The notes: generated from the sequence alone by a model not told the origin. A stretch of 64,000 bases of DNA from an uncultured Aquimarina sp. (GCF_947492965.1 NZ_CANLOZ010000015.1:1-64000), one strand, 5' to 3'; positions 26,259 through 35,658 are shown, numbered from the stretch's first letter. Numbers and translations are program-made.

Positions 26259-26996
26259 ATGAGCAGTTTGTATACAGATTTAGCTGAGGTTTACGAAATG
26301 ATGTATGCAACATTTATTGATTACCAGTTAGAATATGACCTATATAAAAGTTTTCTCAAAAAGTATGACAAAAACAGTATTCTGGAAATAGGTTGTGGAA
26401 CAGGAAATTTATCTCAACGTTTTATTAACGACAACTATGAGTATTGCGGACTTGATTTTAGTAAAGAAATGCTAAAAATAGCTAAGGAAAGAAACCCTAA
26501 CGCTAGTTTTATTCATGGAGATATGCGACATTTCAATTTAGAAAAACCAGTAGAAAGCGTTATCATGACTGGGAGAACAATAAGTTATTTAGTTAAAAAC
26601 AAAGATGTAGAATCCACTTTTGCCAGTATTCATAATAATATGAAAAAAGGAAGTATCTTTTGTTTTGATTTCATAGATGCTAACGAATTCATACCAGAAA
26701 TAAGCAATAAAAAGGAAATTACCCATGAAGTTAACCATAAGAATATAACTTACCTAAGGAAAAGTAAATGGAATCCCAATATCCTAAATAACTGGTGTTT
26801 CGATTGGGAATCTAACTTTTATAAAAAAGAAAAAAATAATTTGCTAAAAGTTGGAACAGATCACTCCACTGTAAGAACGTTCACTAAAGATGAAATTGAG
26901 CTTTTTCTAATTTTAAATGGATTTGAGGTACTAGAAATAATTACAAGAGAATCTTACGCATTTCCTACCTATGTGGTAGTTGCTCAAAAAAGATGA
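26259..26996 (+). CDS. Class I SAM-dependent methyltransferase
   Basis: 245 residues. Motif I is SILEIGCGTGNLSQRF (about 46-61), followed by the acidic loop of strand 2 (YCGLDFSKEMLKIA) and HGDMRHFN, the pattern of small-molecule methyltransferases (Methyltransf_25-like). A hydrophobic LFLILNGFEVLEII segment near the end closes the Rossmann sheet. Substrate unknown. It starts 35 nt after the response regulator on the same strand and may be in that operon, though nothing ties it to signalling. Confidence 0.88.
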   Translation: MSSLYTDLAEVYEMMYATFIDYQLEYDLYKSFLKKYDKNSILEIGCGTGNLSQRFINDNYEYCGLDFSKEMLKIAKERNPNASFIHGDMRHFNLEKPVESVIMTGRTISYLVKNKDVESTFASIHNNMKKGSIFCFDFIDANEFIPEISNKKEITHEVNHKNITYLRKSKWNPNILNNWCFDWESNFYKKEKNNLLKVGTDHSTVRTFTKDEIELFLILNGFEVLEIITRESYAFPTYVVVAQKR

Positions 26997-27160
26997 ATTA
27001 GTAAAGAAATATTTTCAAAAAGCCAGAGAGCTTTCCAAAAACTAATTCAAAAATGACTTTCAATCTTTTAACATATTCCCATCTAACATAGGATTGATAG
27101 ATTGATTTATTTGGTATAAATTATGCCCAGAATAGCAGATATATCTAATGTAACTAATAG

Positions 27161-28090
27161 ATGAGAAAAATAATAAATAGCGTCATAGTCTTATTACTAA
27201 TTTTTACTGCAAAAGCTCAAAACACGCTTCCCGAAGTCGTATCTGGAAAAGTGGATCGTATAGAGAATTTTGAATCAAAGCATGTAACCCCCAGAAATAT
27301 TGATATATGGGTACCAGAAGCTTATTCTTCTTCTAAAAAATATGCAGTACTATATATGCATGATGGACAAATGTTATTCGATCCTAAGAGCTCATGGAAT
27401 AAACAAGCCTGGAATATAGATAATGTAGCTTCTAAATTACTTGAATCGAACAAAATAAAAGACTTTATTGTTGTTGGTATTTGGAATGGTGGAGCAACAA
27501 GACATTCTGATTACTTCCCCCAAAAACCATTTCATTATTTATCACAAAGTCAAAAAGACACCTTAAATACACAACTTAAACATTCGCATGTACCGATAAA
27601 AACATCATTTATTCCACAATCTGATAACTATCTTAAGTTTATTGTTGAAGAACTAAAGCCCTATATCGATAAAAACTATTCTGTTTCTTCAGATCAGGCA
27701 AACACTTATATTATGGGAAGTAGTATGGGAGGTTTAATATCCATGTATGCTATTTGTGAATATCCTGAAGTATTCGGAGGAGCCGCTTGCCTATCGACTC
27801 ATTGGCCAGGTTCTTTTACACTTAAAAACAATTCAATGCCAGAGGCGTTTATCAAATATTTAGATAATCATCTTCCTAATCCCAAAAATCATAAGATCTA
27901 CTTCGACTGTGGTGATAAAACTTTAGATGAATTATATCCAGATATCCAGAAAAAAGTTGATCAAGTTATGATTAAAAAAGGCTACAATGAAAACAATTGG
28001 AGTACTCAATTTTTTCCAGGGGAAAACCATAGCGAAAATGCCTGGAGTAAAAGATTACGTATTCCTTTAGAGTTTTTACTAAAAAAATAA
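27161..28090 (+). CDS. Exported alpha/beta-hydrolase esterase (esterase D / Fes-like)
   Basis: 309 residues with a signal peptide (IVLLLIFTAKAQ). The nucleophile elbow is GSSMGG with Ser188, preceded by the MHDGQMLFDPKSSWNKQAWN block seen in putative esterases of the Fes/IroE and xylan-esterase group. His290 in GENHSENAW is the likely catalytic base and an Asp in FDCGDKT (about residue 248) the acid. Substrate could be a siderophore, a feruloyl or an acyl ester; no neighbouring gene decides. It is followed after 115 nt by another, broken, hydrolase. Confidence 0.85.
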   Translation: MRKIINSVIVLLLIFTAKAQNTLPEVVSGKVDRIENFESKHVTPRNIDIWVPEAYSSSKKYAVLYMHDGQMLFDPKSSWNKQAWNIDNVASKLLESNKIKDFIVVGIWNGGATRHSDYFPQKPFHYLSQSQKDTLNTQLKHSHVPIKTSFIPQSDNYLKFIVEELKPYIDKNYSVSSDQANTYIMGSSMGGLISMYAICEYPEVFGGAACLSTHWPGSFTLKNNSMPEAFIKYLDNHLPNPKNHKIYFDCGDKTLDELYPDIQKKVDQVMIKKGYNENNWSTQFFPGENHSENAWSKRLRIPLEFLLKK

Positions 28091-28205
28091 CTTCGTAAGC
28101 ATAACCTTTATCCAAATATATTCTTGGATTAAACTGTAACATTCTTAACGTTTATTAATCCTTACTACAAGGAACACTTGTAATAAATGACTATAAATTT
28201 TAAGA

Positions 28206-29246
28206 ATGAATAGAATCATCATAACCTCAGCTCTTTTTCTAATTCTTGTGAATTTGAAGGCTCAGAGTAGCAGACAAATCATAAACTTCGAATTTGAAGG
28301 AATACAACTGAATGGTGTTTTAAACCTTCCGAAAGATCAAAAACCTAAGGGAATTGTAATGTTAGTGCATGGATCTGGAAAGACAAATGCTGTTGCTCAG
28401 GAATGGTATATAGATATAAGTGAAACATTTGTAAAAGCAGGTTATGGTATCTATATGTGGGATAAAATGGGCTGTGGAAAAAGCGAAGGTGCGTTTAATT
28501 ATAATCAGTCTATTGAAAATAGTGCGCAAGAAGTAATTACTGCGATCAATACTTTAAAAGAAAAGCAAATACCAGGTTCGGATATTATCGGTTTATATGG
28601 AGTTAGTAGAGCTGGCTGGGTAAATCCCATAGTAATAAACACATACAACGATATAGCATTTTGGGTTTCTGTAAGTGGCGTTGATGACAAAGAAAATTTT
28701 GGATACCTACTCGAACAAAACTTGCGAATTGATGGATTGCCAAAAGATTCGGTTAATTTAATTGTTGGAGAATGGAAAGCAGCTTTAAAAATTCATCATT
28801 CAGGAGGAAGTTATGAAAGTGCTCAAAACGCTACACCCAATCTAAGGAAAAACGATTTTATATTAAGATTTAATAATGGTAGCACCATTACAGAAGAAGA
28901 ATATTATAATTATCAGAAGTAACTTATGAAAGAAGAACTTGACGAAAAAACTGGCTTGCCCATTGTAGTTAAGGATTTCAAAACGATATTATCGAACATC
29001 AAATGTCCCGTTTTGGCATTATTTGGAGAAAGTGATATGAATGTTGATTGGAAAAAGACCAAATTGTTATATGAACAGACGTTAGCAACAAATACAGATT
29101 TAGAAATACAATCATTTCCGAATTGTGATCATAATATTCGCGAATGTAAAACTGGTGGATTCTACGAATTTCAGGATAACAATTTACCTTTTAAAAGATG
29201 TACCGGTTTTTTGGAAACTCTAGAAAACTGGCTAAACCAAAGATAA
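28206..29246 (+). pseudogene. Exported alpha/beta hydrolase split by an in-frame stop
   Basis: A single reading frame of about 346 residues interrupted by TAA at 28920-28922 (codon 239). The first part (28206-28922) has a signal peptide, the oxyanion HGSG motif (55-58) and the nucleophile Ser134 (YGVSRAGW). The second part, in the same frame from the ATG at 28926 to 29246, carries the likely Asp (FGESDMNVDW, about 277) and His (PNCDHNIRE, about 309). Neither piece has a full catalytic triad. One base change at the stop (to CAA, GAA or AAA) would restore the gene. It may be a recent nonsense mutation, a sequencing error, or, less likely, read-through or two interacting fragments. Confidence 0.8.
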
Positions 29247-29295
29247 AGCTACTCTTTACTTTAATAGATATACGTCAATTGCTTTCGTTATTAAA

Positions 29296-30615
29296 CTACC
29301 TCGTAGAACATGTTACTCCATCATCCGATAAAATTTCGGTACCTGTATTCACTAAGTCACATACTGCTGTAGGCATAGAAACAATTCCATTTTCTGAAAG
29401 ATCTAATAATTTCAAATTAATGAGATTGCTTATTTGATTCGGAACCATCTCTATCATATTTGTTCGCAGATATAGATATTCTAGATGAAACATATCTCCA
29501 ATACTAGTATCGATATTTGCCAACATATTTCCTGATAATTGCAATCTTACCAGATTGGTAAGTTTAACAATATCAGATGGAATACTTGTCAAGTTTGTAT
29601 TATACATATCTAACCTAGTTAGCGATTGTAGGCTTAATATATGTTCTGGAATAGTTCCAATAGGGTTACTAGACACTCCCAGAGCTGTTAATTTAGAAAA
29701 CTTGGTAATTTCCTCTGGTATCTCTATTAATCCAATATTATTCATAAATAAGACATTTAATTCCGTAAGATTAAACAACTCTGATGGCACCTCTTCCAAA
29801 GTGTTATTTGATATACTTAGTTCTCTAAGTTCTTTAAGACTTTCTATACTCGCTGGGATCTCGGTAAGTTGATTTGTATAGATCCTAAAATCCACAAGCT
29901 TTCTCAGACTAAAAAACTCTTCTGGTATAGCTTCAATTAAGTTAGCACCAAGATTTAGTGTTCTTAAATTATTAGACAAGTCTTCTATTTCCTTAGGAAT
30001 TTCAGTTATGCTATTACTTTCTAAGGAAAGTGTTTTTAGGTAAAACAAATCGCAAATCTCTGGTGGTAGTACCGTAAGTCCTTTCTCATTCAACTCTAGT
30101 GCAACTACTTTACCATCGACTACCACTACTCCTTCCCAGGTAGAAACATCTTCATTTTCCAGATTCCATCCCAAAGTATTATCTGGGTTTTGATTGAAGA
30201 AAGAAGTCAATATCTCTCTGGCTGTGCTGGTAACAACTCTTACAAAGATTGTATAATCTTTAGTAGATCCATCCTCCGCTAGAACACTATAAACAATCGG
30301 TTCTGAAAAATCAAAAGTAGTATCAATATTCTGAACTACTGTTGCTCCGTCTGATACAACTATACTAGGTTTTAAAGCTCTTATAGGTGTGCCGAAAGGT
30401 AATACTACAGAGATGGTATTTTTAAGTTGATCTATATTAGCCGTAATGTTAGTTTCTAATTCGCCATTCTCTGATGTTAAAAAACTAAATTCTAAGATTT
30501 CCTTATCAGAATTTAATAAAGTTATATCAGATCCGTCTATTTCTTTGGAACAAGAAAACACCATTAGACTACACACTAATAAAAGTGTGTTTCTACAAAA
30601 TAATAAGTCCCTCAT
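29296..30615 (-). CDS. Leucine-rich-repeat lipoprotein
   Basis: 439 residues with a lipoprotein signal ending MVFSC (Cys22). Residues about 25-130 look like a Bacteroidota beta-sandwich domain that ends in STKDYTIFVRV, of the DUF5018 kind. From about residue 155 there are roughly eleven 23-residue leucine-rich repeats (LKTLSLESNSITEIPKEIED, LVRLQLSGNMLANI), a protein-binding solenoid. It is the gene directly downstream of the T6SS cargo operon on the same strand but has its own promoter that shares a 15-nt box with vgrG. A surface binding protein; the partner is unknown. Confidence 0.88.
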   Translation of the reverse strand: MRDLLFCRNTLLLVCSLMVFSCSKEIDGSDITLLNSDKEILEFSFLTSENGELETNITANIDQLKNTISVVLPFGTPIRALKPSIVVSDGATVVQNIDTTFDFSEPIVYSVLAEDGSTKDYTIFVRVVTSTAREILTSFFNQNPDNTLGWNLENEDVSTWEGVVVVDGKVVALELNEKGLTVLPPEICDLFYLKTLSLESNSITEIPKEIEDLSNNLRTLNLGANLIEAIPEEFFSLRKLVDFRIYTNQLTEIPASIESLKELRELSISNNTLEEVPSELFNLTELNVLFMNNIGLIEIPEEITKFSKLTALGVSSNPIGTIPEHILSLQSLTRLDMYNTNLTSIPSDIVKLTNLVRLQLSGNMLANIDTSIGDMFHLEYLYLRTNMIEMVPNQISNLINLKLLDLSENGIVSMPTAVCDLVNTGTEILSDDGVTCSTR

Positions 30616-30654
30616 TTGGTTTTAGTTTTAAGAGTTTTGTGTGTTTATTTTTAT

Positions 30655-30662
30655 GTAAGATA
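30655..30662 (-). promoter_or_regulatory. Probable -7 element of the LRR lipoprotein gene
   Basis: On the minus strand this reads TATCTTAC, six of eight matching positions to TAnnTTTG counting the free ones. It lies 45 nt downstream of the shared 15-nt box at 30708-30722, the same distance as at vgrG. The -33 position reads ATG, not TTG, so the promoter is weak by itself and likely activator dependent. Confidence 0.4.
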
Positions 30663-30707
30663 TAAAGTTATAAGGATAGAAACATCCTTGATTTTTGTGG
30701 AAATTAT

Positions 30708-30722
30708 CCCCTGAAAACCACT
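30708..30722 (-). promoter_or_regulatory. Shared 15-nt box upstream of the LRR lipoprotein gene
   Basis: Minus-strand sequence AGTGGTTTTCAGGGG, identical to the box at 37659-37673 upstream of vgrG and in the same orientation. A TCCAC lies 6 nt downstream in the minus strand, where the vgrG copy has TTCAC, giving a possible extended dyad. Interpreted as an operator. Confidence 0.55.
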
Positions 30723-30749
30723 ATAATCATTGATATTATCTTTTTATGA

Positions 30750-31184
30750 CTAATATGTACTTGAACATACTTTATCAGCATATTCTTTAAAAACATTTTC
30801 AATTTCCTTTATTCCAGTGGTAAAAACATTCTCTCCATTTTCTTTGGATATCATAGAATTTGCCATATTACTATTACAATCAATTATATATTTCAGAAAG
30901 AATTCATCAGTTACTTCTTCATTAACATACATTGTAACCTTCAATTTAACTTCATGAGCATTATTTAATATTTTTAGATCAATTTCTTTATAACTCATTG
31001 CGCATCCCGAACCACAACTATGTACAAATGTTCTTTGAATATTAGCATCCTTCTGTTTTAACCTCAATACATTGTGACTTTCAGATGGATCTGTAACCAC
31101 AACATCGTTTATGTTTCCGTTTAGAATAAAAAAAACTAATACAGAAAAAAACTTCAACTTTACTATTGAAAGACTATTGTCCAT
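30750..31184 (-). CDS. Small exported protein, candidate immunity protein to the muramidase-like effector
   Basis: 144 residues. The N-terminus (IVKLKFFSVLVFFILNGNIN) is a signal or membrane anchor, so the rest would lie in the periplasm. Cysteines (SCGSGC, IDC, VCSS) could form disulphides there. No domain recognised. The gene starts inside the last 11 nt of the muramidase-like gene, so the two are translationally coupled, and it is the last gene of the vgrG operon. That position, the small size and the periplasmic location are what an immunity protein against a peptidoglycan-cutting toxin would need. Function is inferred from context only. Confidence 0.65.
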   Translation of the reverse strand: MDNSLSIVKLKFFSVLVFFILNGNINDVVVTDPSESHNVLRLKQKDANIQRTFVHSCGSGCAMSYKEIDLKILNNAHEVKLKVTMYVNEEVTDEFFLKYIIDCNSNMANSMISKENGENVFTTGIKEIENVFKEYADKVCSSTY

Positions 31185-32667
31185 TTTTAGAATTTATTAA
31201 TGCTTCTCTGATTTCTTCTGGAGTAATATGAGCCCGATTTAGACCATCTCCTGCATAATACGATTCTCCTCCTTCTGCTATTCTACCTCTACTAATAGGT
31301 CTGCCTCTTTCTACTCCAATACTAGCCCATTCCTGTGCTGCAGAATACATAGCCTCTCCTAAATCACCATTTCCTTCTAGGTAAGCAATAATAGGCGGCC
31401 TTTTGATATCTATTAAAAATTCATCAAAAACTCTATCTTGAGTTTCCTCATCAAAATTTTTACTAACATCTAGATTTAAGGCTGCAACAGCTGCATTCAT
31501 CGTTATTGGTATTACTTGATATCTGCCTACGGCAAATAAAGTTCTTACTGCTCTACTTTGTTGTCGCTGGATTTCACTAATTGGAGTACCTACTACGTTT
31601 ACATTTCTTACAACTCTTAATGGTGGAGGGTACGTTCTATTGCAAATATTATAATTATCTCCAGATTCAAATTGAGCTATTAAATTACCAAATTGACTAT
31701 GCGCCCAAGAAGTCTGTTTTTGCAAAACAAAGTATGCCCTATCACTCTCATTTAAAAACTCTTCCTCATATTCTTGTTTGTCTCCACTTACCTTTACTTT
31801 CAGCCATAAAAGATTTGTAGTTTTAGGAGGTTTATGAGCTGTTCGTGCCACAGAGGTATCCAAATCATCAGGTCTTGGTTGTGGTCTTACACTTGTTTCA
31901 ACAGCACCAGTTTCATTTGTAGATGTTTCTACAATAGGTTTAAACTTTTCTTTCCATTCATTAAAAACGTCATCAGGATCTTCTACTTTTGGTCTAAATT
32001 TAATTTTTACTATAGCTTCTCCTCCATTATTAAAAGTTGCTTTTAATTGTGTTTTATTAACACTTTCGTTAGGTTCTTCTGCATCCAAAGAATCATATTG
32101 TATAACGGTCAGTGGTGTTTCGCTTTCCATTAACAAAAAAGGCTCCTTTTCAAAAATTTCTATGGTCGCTTCTTTATCTTTTAAAGCGAAACCTTTTACA
32201 ACTATATAAGCTTCCCCACCCAAAGTTCCTGAACTTATTTTTTGATAGGAAATTTTTTCTTCAGTTTTAAAAATTTCAAAAGTCACCGTATCTCCATTCG
32301 CTCCACTATAACTATCATTTACCAAGGCTGCTATTATTAATTCAATAGCGGTATGCTGACCATTTTGGTTTAACTGAGAAGAAATTCTATTAAGTATTAT
32401 CTCTGCTGTGCTTCTTTTTCCAGTTTCTGTACTAGTATCATTAGTGCCTCCAAATGTATAAGTATAAGTGCCATCTGGTATTCCAAATTGTCTAGTTACT
32501 TGTTCTGCAAAATATGCATCTAATAGTCCTTCTTCAGCTTCATTAGTAGCAAAAGTGGTTTGATTAGCATCTTCGGACCAATTTTTATTAATTCGCTCAA
32601 TTCTTTTTGAACGTGCTTTTATCAGTTCTCTAACAACATTAGTTACTTCTTGCATATTTCCTGACAT
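31174..32667 (-). CDS. T6SS cargo protein with C-terminal lysozyme-like (muramidase) domain
   Basis: 497 residues, no signal peptide, consistent with delivery by a spike. Residues 1-310 are unrecognised, partly beta-rich, with a Pro/Thr-rich linker (ETSVRPQPRPDDLDTSVART). Residues about 320-497 resemble a lysozyme-like fold: a candidate catalytic Glu334 in AQFESGDNYN, a GRYQ motif at 381-384, an FDEETQDRVFDEFLI stretch, and AQEWASIGV followed by SYYAGDGLNRAHITPEE. The order E, GRYQ, QD, WAS parallels phage lambda-type lytic enzymes. I infer a peptidoglycan hydrolase effector. It overlaps the small exported gene downstream and follows the PAAR-like module. Confidence 0.72.
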   Translation of the reverse strand: MSGNMQEVTNVVRELIKARSKRIERINKNWSEDANQTTFATNEAEEGLLDAYFAEQVTRQFGIPDGTYTYTFGGTNDTSTETGKRSTAEIILNRISSQLNQNGQHTAIELIIAALVNDSYSGANGDTVTFEIFKTEEKISYQKISSGTLGGEAYIVVKGFALKDKEATIEIFEKEPFLLMESETPLTVIQYDSLDAEEPNESVNKTQLKATFNNGGEAIVKIKFRPKVEDPDDVFNEWKEKFKPIVETSTNETGAVETSVRPQPRPDDLDTSVARTAHKPPKTTNLLWLKVKVSGDKQEYEEEFLNESDRAYFVLQKQTSWAHSQFGNLIAQFESGDNYNICNRTYPPPLRVVRNVNVVGTPISEIQRQQSRAVRTLFAVGRYQVIPITMNAAVAALNLDVSKNFDEETQDRVFDEFLIDIKRPPIIAYLEGNGDLGEAMYSAAQEWASIGVERGRPISRGRIAEGGESYYAGDGLNRAHITPEEIREALINSKNGQ

Positions 32668-32696
32668 ATTTCAAAATATAATCTATTTAATAATTT

Positions 32697-33152
32697 CTAT
32701 TCTCTAGAATTCTTTTGTGACTCCACTTGTTCTTTTGCTATATTAATTAACAGGTTGAAATAATTTTCATACTGTTCTGGAATATTGAACCCACTCTGAA
32801 TCACCCAGGTTCTCGTATGTTCTCCTTTTTTGAAGATAAATTTATAATCCATACTATCGATACAAGTTCCGCAGCCTAATCGTTTATTATTTTGCAAGAC
32901 TACATTAGGAATAGCATATAAACTATCTTGGATTGCAAGGGTAATTTCTTCTTTTTTTCCAAAAGCATATAGATATCTTCCTGAAACCTTAAATACTTGA
33001 TCTTCTCCCATCAAAGTTTTATAAAAACATAAAATTTCCATGGTATCATTTTGGTTTTCTTCTATGACACTTAATCTTTTATCCTTTTTGCTAAAACAAG
33101 AATTTAACAGTAGAAGAATACATATGATTGAAATATTATTAATGGTCTTCAT
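32697..33152 (-). CDS. Small lipoprotein, candidate immunity protein to the metalloprotease effector
   Basis: 151 residues with a clear lipoprotein signal (ICILLLLNSC, Cys19). The mature part has a CGTCIDSMDYKF segment and no domain I know. It begins 3 nt after the stop of the PAAR-metalloprotease gene. Effector genes are commonly followed by their immunity genes, and a lipoprotein facing the periplasm could shield envelope targets or bind the protease. This is inference from position; no sequence signature proves it. Confidence 0.6.
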   Translation of the reverse strand: MKTINNISIICILLLLNSCFSKKDKRLSVIEENQNDTMEILCFYKTLMGEDQVFKVSGRYLYAFGKKEEITLAIQDSLYAIPNVVLQNNKRLGCGTCIDSMDYKFIFKKGEHTRTWVIQSGFNIPEQYENYFNLLINIAKEQVESQKNSRE

Positions 33153-33155
33153 ATT

Positions 33156-34859
33156 TTAATAATTAAAAATCAAACTTCTATCGGATCTCATAATATCCCA
33201 TTGCCATTTGTAAAAAGATACCATTTTTCCTGTGAATGGATTTGCACTTCCGTCAACTTTTTGAATATAGTCCATAACATTATCAGTAAAACCTTTATGG
33301 AAAACATGAGGTTTTGGAAAACCTTCTTCAAAAGCGTGCGGCAAAGAAAGAGAATGACCAGCTTCATGTACAACTACATAGTTATCAATTAATGCTGTAC
33401 CAAACATTGTAAAAGCATTTCCCCATTTCACACAAGAACAATTAGAAAAATTACTTAAATCTGCGGTAGCGATACCATCAGTTCTTTGATATCTTCCATT
33501 CTGAAAATTTGTTTGCGCTATAATCGAAGTATAGAATAAATAAGTTCTAGCGTTATTATTCGAATCAATTAATGCATTATTTCTGGGAGAATGCGTTCCA
33601 TATCGTTCATAGAGCGTTTTTAAATCTCGTAAGAAACCATCAGCTCCGTTTGCTCCAATATTACCAGCAGCATTGATATAATTTGATTTGAACTGAATAA
33701 CATCAAAATCACCGGATGGTAAACTATTAATATCGAAACGAGTATCTACTTTCACTTCTGCTCGTATTAAGGCCTGATTAAAAGACTGAAATTTAAATGC
33801 ATACTGATAATCTCCGCTGAGTGTTGCTGGGCTTCCCGTGACAACATTTACAACTACCATTTCTGCTTTAGGTATAATATCATTTTTATATATCATTAAT
33901 TTTCCAACTTCTTCTTTTTCTCCCTCGAGTTGAGCAAATATTTTAATCTCCTCATGACTTGATAACGCTCCTCCTTCACATTTTACGTTAATCATTTTAG
34001 AAGTTCGATAGTATTCTCGTGTACTGTTACCTAAGTTTTTTGTGATCTTATTAGATAATAACTCTGATAACCTAATTTTTTCAGGTACTATTTTTATGTA
34101 TTGATTATTAGCTTCGAATACAATTTCTGTATCATCATTAATTAAAGGTTCTAATTCTTCTATTTCGATATCCAAGTCTATTCCATTCTCATGCATTCTA
34201 GATCCATGCGAAAACTCTTCTGTTGTAGTATCTGGAAAAATAGATAGCCAAGATGTATAGTAATCTTCTCCGTAAGGAGTGATTGGATTCAGAACGTCTT
34301 TAGATTTATATTCATTCTTAATATTCTGTGGATCTCGGCAAATAGGCACATTAGAATTTATAGGAGTTCCGTCATAATCGAATTGTACCATTTCTATTGG
34401 ATAAATATATTCATCACGTAACCAATCAAACCCATATTCTCCCATATAATCATCCGGTCTCCTTATGTTTACCAAAAACTTTTTTAACAATGCATTTTCC
34501 GTATCTGGTAGATCTGTTGGCACATCTATTTGGGCTGTATCTTCGATGGCGATATCTACTCCACCTGTGCTGCACATGATAGTAGAATCTTCTAATAGCA
34601 TGAACTCGCCATCAATTTCGATATCTGTCGCAACTCCTTTCCATTGTGTTGGAGCAATAACACTAGCACATGGCGGAGGACTTTTTCTCCATTTTTTACA
34701 GACTCCACCGAAAACAAGATTGGTACTACTTTTATCTCCATTTGTAGCACAAGGCGTATCTTGTAATTGTACTTGAGTGTGGGATACCACTAAGGTACCA
34801 CTGCTAGAACAAAGAGGACATTTTAGCGTAGCTCCGTTTTTTACAAATTGCCCAGCCAT
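33156..34859 (-). CDS. PAAR-like (DUF4280-type) protein fused to a zinc metalloprotease domain
   Basis: 567 residues. The first roughly 115 residues have the Cys-rich DUF4280/PAAR-like pattern (MAGQFVKNGATLKCPLCSS, then FGGVCKKWRKSPPPC and STIMCSTGG), which would cap the VgrG spike. The middle is beta-rich. The C-terminus has HEAGHSLSLPH (498-508), the metzincin-type HExxHxxxxxH zinc site, and a Met-turn candidate in NVMDYIQK. This is a typical evolved-PAAR effector: the tip carries a toxic protease. It lies between the probable adaptor and a small lipoprotein gene. Secretion by T6SS is inferred from domains and operon. Confidence 0.82.
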   Translation of the reverse strand: MAGQFVKNGATLKCPLCSSSGTLVVSHTQVQLQDTPCATNGDKSSTNLVFGGVCKKWRKSPPPCASVIAPTQWKGVATDIEIDGEFMLLEDSTIMCSTGGVDIAIEDTAQIDVPTDLPDTENALLKKFLVNIRRPDDYMGEYGFDWLRDEYIYPIEMVQFDYDGTPINSNVPICRDPQNIKNEYKSKDVLNPITPYGEDYYTSWLSIFPDTTTEEFSHGSRMHENGIDLDIEIEELEPLINDDTEIVFEANNQYIKIVPEKIRLSELLSNKITKNLGNSTREYYRTSKMINVKCEGGALSSHEEIKIFAQLEGEKEEVGKLMIYKNDIIPKAEMVVVNVVTGSPATLSGDYQYAFKFQSFNQALIRAEVKVDTRFDINSLPSGDFDVIQFKSNYINAAGNIGANGADGFLRDLKTLYERYGTHSPRNNALIDSNNNARTYLFYTSIIAQTNFQNGRYQRTDGIATADLSNFSNCSCVKWGNAFTMFGTALIDNYVVVHEAGHSLSLPHAFEEGFPKPHVFHKGFTDNVMDYIQKVDGSANPFTGKMVSFYKWQWDIMRSDRSLIFNY

Positions 34860-34863
34860 GGTT

Positions 34864-35658
34864 TTATATTTGAATTATATTAACGGTATTTCTGTATTCT
34901 TGTCTCCCGTATTTTTCGATACAAGAAATAACTGCTCTTGTTAACCAAGACTCTTTAAATCCCGAAAAATTATAGGTTCCATTTACAGAGACATACTCTT
35001 CTTTCTCTGGATAATGAGCTTGCAATTGTAATTGGATATCTTCACTTTCGCTTGCAGACTGTAATAAGAACTCTTCTTTGGTGGTTACTTTACCGTACTT
35101 TGTAGTTAAACACTGAGAAGTTTCACTGCACGACTCAGAACTAAATTTCTGATACACAGATTTTAACAAACCGCCAAAGTTCTGATATAGCGTAAGATCT
35201 TTTATGATCTCCTCTTCTGAGTTTAAAATAGTATCTGTTTTCAGAATAAAACGTTGTACCTGATCTCCTTTATATTTACTTTCGAGATATTCTTTTATAA
35301 CGATCCATTTCTGTCTAATTACGTCAATGTTATCAATAGCTACAATTTCGCCTAAATATGACAACTGCAAACTTATACTTTCATAAACCGAAGCCGTTTT
35401 TTGAATTATATCTTGCATAGCAAAAGAACCGTCTGAGAATTTAAAAGTATCTTTCTCTACAGCTATATTCACTGTTCGAATGTAAGGTTGTTCTTCATGC
35501 TCATGTATAGCAATACTAATTTCTTTTTTACGATTGCAACGTATCGCACCAGTATAGTTAATATAGTTTTCTGTTTCTATTAAATACCTGCGTACGCCTT
35601 GTTTGGGGATTTGCAATTGAATTTCTTGAGTTCTAAATGTATATTTACTTGGAATCAT
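34864..35658 (-). CDS. Hypothetical protein between vgrG and the PAAR gene, candidate effector adaptor
   Basis: 264 residues, no signal peptide or membrane helix. Beta-rich N-terminal half (YTFRTQEIQLQIPKQGVRRY), a helical middle part, and a Cys pair in SESCSETSQCLTT. I recognise no domain. It starts 37 nt after vgrG stops and ends 4 nt before the PAAR-metalloprotease start. In T6SS cargo operons genes in this position often encode adaptors or chaperones that load the tip protein, which is the most economical guess, but no adaptor family signature (DUF4123, DUF1795, DUF2169) is visible. Confidence 0.6.
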   Translation of the reverse strand: MIPSKYTFRTQEIQLQIPKQGVRRYLIETENYINYTGAIRCNRKKEISIAIHEHEEQPYIRTVNIAVEKDTFKFSDGSFAMQDIIQKTASVYESISLQLSYLGEIVAIDNIDVIRQKWIVIKEYLESKYKGDQVQRFILKTDTILNSEEEIIKDLTLYQNFGGLLKSVYQKFSSESCSETSQCLTTKYGKVTTKEEFLLQSASESEDIQLQLQAHYPEKEEYVSVNGTYNFSGFKESWLTRAVISCIEKYGRQEYRNTVNIIQI

